A stretch of 64,000 nt of DNA. Origin: Streptosporangium amethystogenes (GTDB lineage: Bacteria > Actinomycetota > Actinomycetes > Streptosporangiales > Streptosporangiaceae). Positions 25,070-33,186 of the stretch are shown here, piece by piece (within the stretch, counting starts at the first letter, position 1; the number at the start of each line of letters is the position of its first letter). The notes under the pieces were generated by a model, which worked only from the letters and a program-made list of their open reading frames with translations, was not told where the DNA came from and did no database searches. Both the position numbers and the translations under genes were made by a program. Location: positions 62,001 to 126,000 of the forward strand of contig NZ_JOEQ01000002.1 in the NCBI RefSeq assembly GCF_000721075.1, in the 5' to 3' direction.

Positions 25070-27061
25070 ATGGATCTGCTCCTCCTGGACCTTGTCATCG
25101 TCCTCGCGGCCGCGCGGCTTTTCGGAGCGCTGGCCAGATGGCTCGGCCAACCTCCGGTCATCGGCGAGATCGTGGCCGGCATCCTGCTGGGCCCCACCCT
25201 GCTGGGCCCTCTGATCGGTGACGAACTGTTCGGCTCCGAGATGCGGCCTCCGTTGCAGGCCCTGGCCAACGTCGGCCTGGTGCTGTTCATGTTCGTCGTC
25301 GGCCTGGAACTGGACCAGAAGCTGGTCAGGGGCAAGGGACGGATCGCGGTGACCGTGGCACTCGGCTCGACCGTGGTGCCGTTCGTCCTGGGCTGCGTGC
25401 TCGCGCTGGCCATCGCGGGTGAGCACGTGGGAGGCGACAAGACCCTGCCGTTCGTGCTGTTCATGGGCGCGGCGATGGCCGCCACCGCCTTCCCGGTGCT
25501 GGCGCGGGTCCTCACCGACCGGGGAATGCAGCGGATCACGCTCGGCGGCCTCGCCCTGGCCTCGGCGGCCGTCATCGACGTGCTCGCCTGGACCGTCCTG
25601 GCAGTGGTGGTGGGCATCGCGGGGGCCGGAGAGTCCGAGGGGCAGTGGAAGGTCCTGCTCGCCCTGCCGTACGTACTGGTGATGTTCCTGGTCGTCAAGC
25701 CTCTGCTGGCCCGGCTGGTGCCCGCGTACGAGCAGGCCAGGCGGCTGACGCCCGGCCTGCTCTCCCTGGTGCTCCTCGGTCTGATCGGATCGGCCTGGGC
25801 CACCGAGTGGATGCACGTCCACTTCATCTTCGGCGCGTTCGTGTTCGGCGCGGTGATGCCCCGTGAGGGGGCGGAACGGCTCAACCACGAGATCCTGGAG
25901 CGGCTGGAACAGCTCGCCGTACTGCTGCTGTTGCCGATGTTCTTCGTGGTGGCGGGGCTCAACGTCAACCTGCGCGAACTCGACCTGTCCAGCCTCGGCA
26001 CGCTTTCCGCGATCCTGGTCGTCGCGATCGGTGGCAAGCTGCTCGGCTCCTACGCCGCCGCGCGGACCCAGCGGCTGCCCAACCGGCAGTCTTGGGCACT
26101 GGCCTCCCTGCTCAACACGCGAGGGCTCACCGAGATCGTCATCCTCACCGTCGGCCTGCAGAAGGGCGTGCTCGACGACGAGCTCTACTCGCTGATGGTG
26201 GTCATGGCTCTCGTCACGACCGCGATGACCGGCCCACTGGTGCGCAGGATCTACCCCGACAGGCGGGTGGCCCGCGACATCGCCGAGGCCGAACGTGCCG
26301 CCCTCGGCGTAACCGCCGCCCACCGGATACTGGTGATCGTGCCCGATCCACCCGCCGAGCAGGCCCCGCTGGTCGGCCTGACCACCACCCTGGCCCTGTC
26401 CAGGTCGCCGTCCGAGGTGGTCCTGGGCCACCTTCGCCCCTACCCGGCAGGCCGCCTGGAGGTCGGCAGCGGCCTCTCCTCGGAGCTGGCCGAGCTGGCC
26501 GAGACCCTCCACGACCTGGAGGCGCTGGCCGGCAGTGCCCGCGAGCGCGGCTCGGAGACCAGGGTGGTGAGCCGGTTCAGCGCGGATGTGGCAGGTGAGT
26601 TGCCGGAGCTGGCCGCCGGTGCCCAAGCCGACCTGCTGGTGCTGCCCGCCGGTGTCCCCGGCTATGCCGCCGTGCGTGACGGCGCGGTCTGCCGCGTGGT
26701 GACCGTGTTCTTACCCGTGCCAAAACAGGCCGAGTCCGGCTCCGAGCCGGGGCCGGTCGCGGTACGTTACGGCTCCGGTGACGACGCGGCCGCGCACGTG
26801 GCGCTCACCCTCGCGATGCTGTGGAACCGGCCACTGATCGTCACCGGCGGGAACCGGGCCTCAGCCCTGGCCCAGCGGCTGTCCAAGCTCGGCGTCGCGG
26901 CCACCGCGGCTGCGATCCCCGAGAACGCGCTGGTCGTGGCCGCCGACACCGGGACCACCTCGGAGGGCACGCACCTGCTGGTCCGCACCGAGCAGGACCC
27001 CGATCCGGTCGACTGGGCCGAGGCCGTCTCCGCCCTACGCGCCCCGGCCCCGCAGCTCTGA
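25070..27061 (+). CDS. CPA2-type cation:proton antiporter
   Basis: The 663-residue protein has a membrane half (residues 1-385, about 12 hydrophobic segments). Antiporter motifs are LGQPPVIGEIVAGILLGPTL near the start, LVLFMFVVGLELD, and MLPMFFVVAGLNVN-like and LNTRGLTEIVIL segments. The C-terminal half (about 410-650) is soluble, in two alpha/beta repeats beginning HRILVIVPDPPAEQAP and PVAVRYGSGDDAAAHVALTL, which look like universal-stress-protein folds that could sense nucleotide. It would exchange Na+ or K+ for protons. No ribosome site precedes the ATG; a TTG three codons earlier is possible. Confidence 0.87.
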   Translation: MDLLLLDLVIVLAAARLFGALARWLGQPPVIGEIVAGILLGPTLLGPLIGDELFGSEMRPPLQALANVGLVLFMFVVGLELDQKLVRGKGRIAVTVALGSTVVPFVLGCVLALAIAGEHVGGDKTLPFVLFMGAAMAATAFPVLARVLTDRGMQRITLGGLALASAAVIDVLAWTVLAVVVGIAGAGESEGQWKVLLALPYVLVMFLVVKPLLARLVPAYEQARRLTPGLLSLVLLGLIGSAWATEWMHVHFIFGAFVFGAVMPREGAERLNHEILERLEQLAVLLLLPMFFVVAGLNVNLRELDLSSLGTLSAILVVAIGGKLLGSYAAARTQRLPNRQSWALASLLNTRGLTEIVILTVGLQKGVLDDELYSLMVVMALVTTAMTGPLVRRIYPDRRVARDIAEAERAALGVTAAHRILVIVPDPPAEQAPLVGLTTTLALSRSPSEVVLGHLRPYPAGRLEVGSGLSSELAELAETLHDLEALAGSARERGSETRVVSRFSADVAGELPELAAGAQADLLVLPAGVPGYAAVRDGAVCRVVTVFLPVPKQAESGSEPGPVAVRYGSGDDAAAHVALTLAMLWNRPLIVTGGNRASALAQRLSKLGVAATAAAIPENALVVAADTGTTSEGTHLLVRTEQDPDPVDWAEAVSALRAPAPQL

Positions 27062-27103
27062 CCTGGCACGCGAGCGGCATGGCGAAAGACCCCCCGGGAC
27101 ACG

Positions 27104-27131
27104 CCGGGTGGTACGGCCTCGTACCACCCGG
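27104..27131. terminator. Bidirectional terminator between antiporter and FHA genes
   Basis: A perfect 12-bp stem (CCGGGTGGTACG and complement) has the 4-base loop GCCT. It lies in the gap between convergent genes, 42 bases after the antiporter stop. Confidence 0.8.
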
Positions 27132-27151
27132 AAACCACCCGGAAGGCGTTC

Positions 27152-28579
27152 TCAGCGGTTACGGTGCGACTCGTAGCGCATGGTGCGCGAGACACCGATC
27201 CGCACGGTGGTGCCGGGCATGATCGTAACCGGCTCGTTCGGCGGGATGTCGTAGAAGTTGGGGTCACCGGGCGGCTGGATCTGAGTGCCGTTGACAGATC
27301 CCAGATCGACCAGGTTGACGTCCCAGCCGTCCAGCGCCACCCGCAGATGCCGGCGGGAGACCGAGCCGTCGGGGCTGGTGACCTTGGCCGGGCGCACAGA
27401 GCCGTCGGCCACCTCGGGTGCCCGCTCAGGGTCGCGGCCCACCAGGTAGTCGGTGTCGAGCCGCAGCGTGAGGCCGTCGTCCAGGAGCAGGACCCCCAGC
27501 GGCGGGCGCGGCCCCTTGTAGGGAACGAGGGTGCGCTGGACCAGTGCGATACCGCAGACCGCGCAGTAGGGCACGCGAGGGTCGTTGAAGTGGTCGTTCT
27601 TGCAGTCGACCCCGTAGACCAGCGGCCGTGCCTCGGGTTCGGCCCCGGAGTTCGGCGCGGGCCCCGGAGGCTCGGCCGCGCCGGGCGTCAGCAACTCGTA
27701 CTCGAACGGCTGGTCGCGGACGTCGACGGGATCCCCGCCCATCCCACTGGCCATGGCCGTGTCGATGTCCTCGTGATGGACCTCTTCATGGTGGACCATC
27801 GCGGGAGCGGGTCCGGTGGAGGGCATCGGCCCCTGCGGGGAGGCCCCGGGGTGCGGCTCGGAGTGCCACGCCTGCGGCTGCGGCTCCATCGGCGGCGGGG
27901 CGATGACCGGCGGATAGGGATCCGCCGGGCCCAGCGGATAGGGCGCCGGCGGGGCGCTCTCCGGTGGGGCCGACCACTCGGGGGAGGTCGGCCGCTCGGG
28001 TGGCACGGGCATCGGGGTTGGCGCGGGGGCCACGGGCTCCATCCGGGGCGCCTGCTGGACCTGTGGCGCGGCGGGCTCCATCCGCGGCATGGCCTGCGGG
28101 GCGGCCCCCACCTCCGTCAGGTCGCACCAGACGCCTCCCGCGACGATCACTCCGGCGTCCAGCCGGGACAACGGGTGCGCGGCCCCGGCGTCGGGCAGGC
28201 TCAGCTCCACCCGGGTCACCGGGCCGGGAACCAAGCGGTCGGACCAGGTGAGCGCGTCACGCCCGGCGAGCTGGATCTCACCGGCCGCGCCGGTCACCGC
28301 CGCGAATGCCGGACCGCTGACCAGGACGGCCACTCCCCCGCTGACCGGACCGGCGACGGCACACGCCACCGGCTCGCCTATCACGACGGCGAGGATCTGG
28401 GCGACCCGGCGGGCCAGCGACCGGCCGTCGCCGCCCGAGGCCGCGGTCTCCCGCAGCGCCCCCAGCAGATCCTCAACGACGGCCTCGGCCGCGTCGCACA
28501 CCAGCAGCAGGCCGCCTACATAGGCCACCAGCCCGTTGCCCGGAAGCGGACGCACCACCCCGAAGCCCTGGTCGGTCAC
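27152..28579 (-). CDS. FHA-domain protein with N-terminal regulatory half
   Basis: The 475-residue protein has an N-terminal alpha/beta domain (about 1-145). A long Pro-rich linker (150-285) leads to a small Cys-containing segment VDCKNDHFNDPRVPYCAVCG that could bind zinc. The C-terminal FHA domain (about 370-465) has GRDPE, SVSRRHLRV and LVDLGSVNGT. FHA domains bind phosphothreonine, so partner recognition by Ser/Thr kinases is expected. A GTG start overlaps the stop of the membrane protein gene (GTGA) and follows GGAGG. It is the last gene of a three-gene operon with the oxidoreductase at 29027. Confidence 0.88.
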   Translation of the reverse strand: MTDQGFGVVRPLPGNGLVAYVGGLLLVCDAAEAVVEDLLGALRETAASGGDGRSLARRVAQILAVVIGEPVACAVAGPVSGGVAVLVSGPAFAAVTGAAGEIQLAGRDALTWSDRLVPGPVTRVELSLPDAGAAHPLSRLDAGVIVAGGVWCDLTEVGAAPQAMPRMEPAAPQVQQAPRMEPVAPAPTPMPVPPERPTSPEWSAPPESAPPAPYPLGPADPYPPVIAPPPMEPQPQAWHSEPHPGASPQGPMPSTGPAPAMVHHEEVHHEDIDTAMASGMGGDPVDVRDQPFEYELLTPGAAEPPGPAPNSGAEPEARPLVYGVDCKNDHFNDPRVPYCAVCGIALVQRTLVPYKGPRPPLGVLLLDDGLTLRLDTDYLVGRDPERAPEVADGSVRPAKVTSPDGSVSRRHLRVALDGWDVNLVDLGSVNGTQIQPPGDPNFYDIPPNEPVTIMPGTTVRIGVSRTMRYESHRNR

Positions 28580-29013
28580 AGAACTCTCCCTCCCCGGAAA
28601 CGCCACCGGATGAACGGCACCCGCATGGGGCCGTTCGTCACCAGCCAGATGCATACCCAGACGACCGTGAAGTGCGTCCAGAAGGCGGCCGGCGGAACCG
28701 GATCGATAACATCGACTGCACCGGACCGTAGCAAAAAGTACAGCACAAGGCCTTCGGGTACGAGCGTCAGCAGACCGAAGAGGGTCGGCCAGTCCTTCTC
28801 CCATCTGAACTGCATCAGGAAGTGGTATATCAGCTCCCAGATGATCCCCAGCACACCTACCGCCGCGAGGACCAGGAACCCGTTGACGTAGCGCTCGGAG
28901 AGCGGCCCGGAGGAGCCGGGAAGCACCGGCACGATCAGCAGGGTGATGATCGCACCAACGGTGGCGAGCATGAAGAGGCGCGTCTGAATACGGCCCCACA
29001 GAGTCGGAACCAC
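28576..29013 (-). CDS. Four-helix membrane protein of the FHA operon
   Basis: The 145-residue protein has four hydrophobic segments (about residues 12-33, 44-66, 78-97 and 110-127), with little soluble sequence except ends such as RWRFRGGRVL. No known family is recognised. The GTG start follows AAGGAG. Its stop overlaps the FHA start and its own start lies 13 bases after the oxidoreductase gene, so it is firmly within that operon. It may anchor the FHA protein or the flavoprotein at the membrane; this is inference from position. Confidence 0.78.
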   Translation of the reverse strand: MVPTLWGRIQTRLFMLATVGAIITLLIVPVLPGSSGPLSERYVNGFLVLAAVGVLGIIWELIYHFLMQFRWEKDWPTLFGLLTLVPEGLVLYFLLRSGAVDVIDPVPPAAFWTHFTVVWVCIWLVTNGPMRVPFIRWRFRGGRVL

Positions 29014-29026
29014 GGGGGACTACTCC

Positions 29027-30562
29027 TTACACCGACGAGTTGAAGGCCCACTTGAACCACTGCGAGGTCGAGCGCAGCGGTCCCATCTTTTTGACGAACC
29101 CTCGTCCTGCCAGGTCGTCGGCTATCTCCTGAGCCGCGATCTGCAGGCCGAGGAAGGTGTCGACGCCCGGGAAGTAACCTCCGAGCGTGGCCGATCCCGA
29201 GGCGTAGAGGGCACCGTCACCATTGGCCGTCCCCTTCACCTCGAAGTGGCGCTCCACCTCGAGCCTGCCCACCGGATTGCGGAACGCCCCACCGTGCTGG
29301 AGCAGGTCCGCAAAGATCCGATGCTCGGCGATGTCGGCCTCCAGGCCGGTGCAGTCGATGATGTAGTCGGAGACCGGCTCGCGGACGATGCCGTCGCTGC
29401 TGCGCACGTAGCTGACCAGCCGCCCGTCCTGGCTGTGCTCCACGCGGTCGACGGTGCCCTGCACAGGGTGGTAGTAACCGCCGCTGCGCCCCGCGCGCAT
29501 CTGCTCCTGCCAGCGCCGCCGGTAGGGGGTGTTGGTGCCGCCCATCTCCTTGTACTTCTTCGCCCGTTCGGTGCCCTCCAGCTTGCGCATCTGCGCCTTG
29601 AGCTGACCGCCCCACACCGACTTGGGGTAGTTGAAGCCCTGGTAGGCCCAGCCGTCCCCGCCTTTGCGGCGCGCCCAGATGTGCGGGCCGTGGGAGCCGC
29701 TGACGAACGTGCGGAAGATGTGGATGATCTGGGTCTGCAGGCCGTGCCGCTCCCGGTCGTCGAACAGTCGCTGGAGCACCCGGGAGGCGACGATGCCACC
29801 GCCGCGAATGACCACGGTGCCCGGCCTGGTCTTCAGGAACTCGTAGACCTGCTCGTGCGGCTCATAGGCGTTGACGACGTGCTGGTAGTCACCGTGCTTG
29901 GTCCGGAACTCCTGCAGGTCGGGCAGGAACTTCAGACCCGGGTAGCCGATCGCGATGTGCACGAAGCGCGAGCGGAAGATGATGCGCTTGGTCGCCGCCG
30001 CGCCGTCCGGCGGAGTGACCACCGTGAAGTAGCCGCCACCGGCCCGGCGTCGGACCATCCGCACCTGTCCCTTGACCAGCATGTCCCAGTAGTTGATGCG
30101 TTTGGCCTCGCGCTCCAGGTTCTTGAAGACCGTGCCCGCACGCGGGGTCCAGTAGTCGTTCAGGAGCGGCTCGGTGAGGATCTGCCACAGGTACGACAGT
30201 TTCTTCTCCTTCCACGCCTCTTCCAGGGCGTAGGAGGGGAACCCCCACAGGTTGTCCGGGCGGGAGGAGGAGTCGGAGCGGATCCGCTCCCCACGGGGGA
30301 TCTGCGAGCACCTGGTGAGGAACTCGTAGGTCTGCCATGGGTGATCGATATTGGAGACCACCCGCATCTGCGAGGTGGGGACGCCGTAAATCCGCAGATA
30401 GTCGAGCGTCACAAAGGAGCCCATGCCGCCACCGACCGTGAGGAACGGGATGTCGTACATGGGTATGCCCGCGGCGGCGACCATCTGGTCGGTCCATTCG
30501 GGCGCGCCGAGGAGATCCGGCGTCAGATCGCCGGCCGGAGCCGGCGTGTGGGGGGGTGCCAA
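29027..30562 (-). CDS. FAD/NAD(P)-dependent oxidoreductase-like protein of the FHA operon
   Basis: The 511-residue protein has a dinucleotide-binding-like start (IPFLTVGGGMGSFVTLDYLR), a second glycine motif TVVIRGGGIVASRVLQRLFDD near residue 250, and SDYIIDCTGLEADIAEHRIF near 400. It ends with the flavoprotein-type sequence GALYASGSATLGGYFPGVDTF. These fit a lysine/ornithine-monooxygenase or BFD-like flavoprotein architecture. The exact reaction is unknown. The first gene of a tight three-gene operon, it may supply redox activity regulated through the FHA partner. The TTG start is weakly supported; ATG codons from residue 27 on are alternatives. Confidence 0.78.
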   Translation of the reverse strand: MAPPHTPAPAGDLTPDLLGAPEWTDQMVAAAGIPMYDIPFLTVGGGMGSFVTLDYLRIYGVPTSQMRVVSNIDHPWQTYEFLTRCSQIPRGERIRSDSSSRPDNLWGFPSYALEEAWKEKKLSYLWQILTEPLLNDYWTPRAGTVFKNLEREAKRINYWDMLVKGQVRMVRRRAGGGYFTVVTPPDGAAATKRIIFRSRFVHIAIGYPGLKFLPDLQEFRTKHGDYQHVVNAYEPHEQVYEFLKTRPGTVVIRGGGIVASRVLQRLFDDRERHGLQTQIIHIFRTFVSGSHGPHIWARRKGGDGWAYQGFNYPKSVWGGQLKAQMRKLEGTERAKKYKEMGGTNTPYRRRWQEQMRAGRSGGYYHPVQGTVDRVEHSQDGRLVSYVRSSDGIVREPVSDYIIDCTGLEADIAEHRIFADLLQHGGAFRNPVGRLEVERHFEVKGTANGDGALYASGSATLGGYFPGVDTFLGLQIAAQEIADDLAGRGFVKKMGPLRSTSQWFKWAFNSSV

Positions 30563-30720
30563 TTGACGTCCCTTAAGCTACATGGCCAGCCAGTTCACTA
30601 GCCAAAACCCTAGTCCTGGTACGAGCCGAAAACGAGTGGGACAAACAGGGATAATTTTCTCTGGTCGTCCTGCCTTCGGCGAGTATTCAGTGAGACGCAT
30701 GCAAATGACATGTGGTTCGC

Positions 30721-31851
30721 TTAAACTCCGCTGAACACTCGATTCACGTCAGACGTCGCGAGCACCCCGAAGATCTCGCCACCACGTTCCACCAGGAGAT
30801 ACTCACCCGCCGGGGATTCACGCATGGCGTCGATCAACGGCTCCCCCTCCAGGTCGGCGGCCAGCACCAGCGACGGTTCGAGGCTGCGCGAGAGCGAACC
30901 CGTCGTCACCCAGGGGCGGCGGCTCTCCGGAGTGGCCTCCACCGCCACCTCGTTGACGATGCCTGTGGGGTGGCCCTCATGGTCGACGACCACCATCGCC
31001 CCCGCCTGCGCCTCCGCCGCCCGGCGCAGGGCCTCGGCCAGCGGCACGTCACCGGTGACCGCGATGGCCCTCCTGGCCAGGGCACGGGCGTTGACCTTGG
31101 GGATGCGGGCGCGCACCCGGGCACCGCGCAGCGCCTGGGTGGCGCCGAACCAGATGAAGGCGGCCAGCAGCACCGACCAGGCGAACGTCATGTCCGGCGC
31201 CGACCCGGTCGCCAGTGCCAGCCCGATGGGGATCGTGACCAGGGCCACGGCCAGCCCCCGGCCCGCCCAGGCTGCGGCGACCGTGCCCGTACCGGGCTTG
31301 CGGGTGATCTTCCAGACGCCCGCGCGGAGCATGCGCCCCCCGTCGAGCGGCAATCCCGGCAGCATGTTGAAGACACCGACGATCAGGTTGGCGAACCAGA
31401 GCTGGAAGACCAGGACGCCGACGATCGTACCGGGGTCGATGACCCGGGAGACGGCGAAACCGAGCGCGGCCAGGCCGAGCGAGAGCAGCGGGCCCGCGAA
31501 GGCCACCATGAACTCCCTGCCGGGCGTCTCCGGCTCACGTTCGATCTCCGAGACGCCGCCGAGCAGGTAGAGCGTGATGCGCCGGACCGGCAGGCCGTAC
31601 ATCCTGGCGACCACGCAGTGCGCCAGCTCGTGCAGGAGCACCGAGACATAAAGCAGCACCGCGAAGACGAATGCGACGACGTACGTGATCGGGATGCTCA
31701 GCTCGGGCAGCCAGAAGGCCACCACGCCCTGGAACGAGTAGGTGATGAACGCCGCCACGATGAGCCAGGTCGGCGAGACGTAGACCGGGATGCCGAACGG
31801 CCGGCCCATCCGCAGCCCTGAACTGTCCCGGCGTGGGCTGTCGCTGCTCAC
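30721..31851 (-). CDS. M50 (site-2-protease-type) metalloprotease with CBS domains
   Basis: The 376-residue membrane protease has zinc motif HELAH (His74, Glu75, His78) inside a hydrophobic segment. The third ligand motif NMLPGLPLDGGR carries Asp170, and about five or six membrane segments span residues 1-235. Two CBS domains (about 255-375) follow and could sense adenine nucleotides. Such enzymes cut transmembrane substrates within the bilayer, for example anti-sigma factors. It is divergent from the RecB-type nuclease gene. The GTG start lacks a close ribosome site. Confidence 0.92.
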   Translation of the reverse strand: MSSDSPRRDSSGLRMGRPFGIPVYVSPTWLIVAAFITYSFQGVVAFWLPELSIPITYVVAFVFAVLLYVSVLLHELAHCVVARMYGLPVRRITLYLLGGVSEIEREPETPGREFMVAFAGPLLSLGLAALGFAVSRVIDPGTIVGVLVFQLWFANLIVGVFNMLPGLPLDGGRMLRAGVWKITRKPGTGTVAAAWAGRGLAVALVTIPIGLALATGSAPDMTFAWSVLLAAFIWFGATQALRGARVRARIPKVNARALARRAIAVTGDVPLAEALRRAAEAQAGAMVVVDHEGHPTGIVNEVAVEATPESRRPWVTTGSLSRSLEPSLVLAADLEGEPLIDAMRESPAGEYLLVERGGEIFGVLATSDVNRVFSGV

Positions 31852-31988
31852 CGCTGGCTCACCACTCCTCGTTCAACCCGTGTTCAATCCACCCTCAAGC
31901 CTCGATGGTACGCGCCGCCGGACCACCGGCAGACGCCACAAGGGCACCTCGGGCGCAAACTGTCGTCACCGTGACCTACAGTGCGGTC

Positions 31989-32867
31989 ATGTCGCTGACC
32001 GAGCCCACGATCATCGGAGCCCTGTCGCCGTCGCGGGCGGGTGACTTCATGACGTGCCCGCTGCTCTACCGCTTCCGGGTGATCGACAGGCTGCCCGAGC
32101 CTCCGTCGCCGGCCGCCGTGCGCGGCACGATGGTCCACTCCGTGCTGGAACGGCTGTACGACCTGCCCGCCCCCGGTCGCACGGTCGCCGCGGCCCAGGA
32201 CCTGCTGGAGCCGCAGTGGCACAGGCTGCAGCAGGAGGACCCTTCGTATGCCGACATGTTCACCGGTGACGACGACCGCGCCGAGTGGCTGGCCCAGGCC
32301 CGCGTCATGCTGGAAAGTTACTTCACCCTTGAGGACCCCACCTGCCTGGAGCCCGCCGAGCGGGAACTCTACGTGGAGGCGGTGCTCGGCAGCGGCCTGA
32401 TGCTGCGAGGCTACATCGACAGGCTGGACGTGGCACCCGGCGGCGAGGTCCGCGTCGTCGACTACAAGACCGGCAGCGCCCCGGGGCCCGCCTTCGAGGC
32501 CAAGGCGCTGTTCCAGATGAAGTTCTACGCGCTGGTGCTGTGGCGGCTGCGCGGCTCGGTGCCCCGCCTGCTCCAGTTGATGTATCTGGGGGGTGGCGGC
32601 GAGGTCCTGCGCTACGCCCCCGACGAGGCCGACCTGCTGGCCACCGAGAGGAAGGTCCAGGCTCTGTGGCAGGCCATCGAGCGGGCGCTGGAGACGGGCG
32701 AGTGGCGGGCCAGGCCCAGCAGGCTGTGCGGCTGGTGCAGCTACAAGGACCTGTGTCCGGAGTTCGGCGGCACTCCCCCGCCGGTGCCCGAGCGCCAGCC
32801 GGGCGACACCGTCCGCAGCAACCGCCGCCCCGCCAAGACCTCAAGGGCCGCCACCGACGAGCTGTAG
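31989..32867 (+). CDS. RecB-family PD-(D/E)XK exonuclease with Fe-S cluster motif
   Basis: The 292-residue protein is a stand-alone RecB/AddB-type nuclease domain. It starts with SPSRAGDFMTCPLLYRFR (Cys23). The nuclease core is GYIDRLDVAPGGEVRVVDYKTG (motifs GxxDR, D and DYKTG) and QMKFYALVLWRL (QxxxY). It ends with CGWCSYKDLC near residues 253-262. One early plus three late cysteines match the [4Fe-4S] staple of AddB-type nucleases. It resembles the mycobacterial Rv2119 family, which also lies near trmI and metH. The ATG start lacks a strong ribosome site. Confidence 0.9.
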   Translation: MSLTEPTIIGALSPSRAGDFMTCPLLYRFRVIDRLPEPPSPAAVRGTMVHSVLERLYDLPAPGRTVAAAQDLLEPQWHRLQQEDPSYADMFTGDDDRAEWLAQARVMLESYFTLEDPTCLEPAERELYVEAVLGSGLMLRGYIDRLDVAPGGEVRVVDYKTGSAPGPAFEAKALFQMKFYALVLWRLRGSVPRLLQLMYLGGGGEVLRYAPDEADLLATERKVQALWQAIERALETGEWRARPSRLCGWCSYKDLCPEFGGTPPPVPERQPGDTVRSNRRPAKTSRAATDEL

Positions 32868-32877
32868 CGGCTGTGTC

Positions 32878-32913
32878 GTCACGTTGAGGACGACTGGAAC
32901 CGCCCAACGTGAC
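32878..32913 (+). terminator. Hairpin after the RecB-type nuclease gene
   Basis: GTCACGTTG and CAACGTGAC form a perfect 9-bp stem with an 18-base loop, ten bases after the stop codon. A second, stronger hairpin lies at 33001-33033. Confidence 0.5.
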
Positions 32914-33000
32914 CTACCTCGGGAAGCCTCCCTGGAGACATGCCCGCGATCTGTCCTTGAGGGACGACCCGTGAGGCCGCGCCGGCGACTGGACCGAGGA

Positions 33001-33033
33001 GAGAGAGGTCGCGAGGAACGAGCGACCTCTCTC
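33001..33033. terminator. Second hairpin in the nuclease-histidine kinase gap
   Basis: GAGAGAGGTCGC and its complement form a perfect 12-bp stem with a 9-base loop in the middle of the 319-base gap (32868-33186). It may be a backup terminator. The rest of the gap must contain the promoter of the two-component operon; no gene is seen. Confidence 0.5.
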
Positions 33034-33186
33034 GACGAGGGAAGGAGCCGGATCCCAGCGGCCGAACCGCGACGCGCCAGCGTCGCCGGCAACCCGCGTC
33101 GCAATCAACACCGTCCTACGTGGGGATGAGTGGGATATCCACCTGTGGCAGGGTGGCCGGGCAGGAAGGGCACCTAGGTTGGTTGT

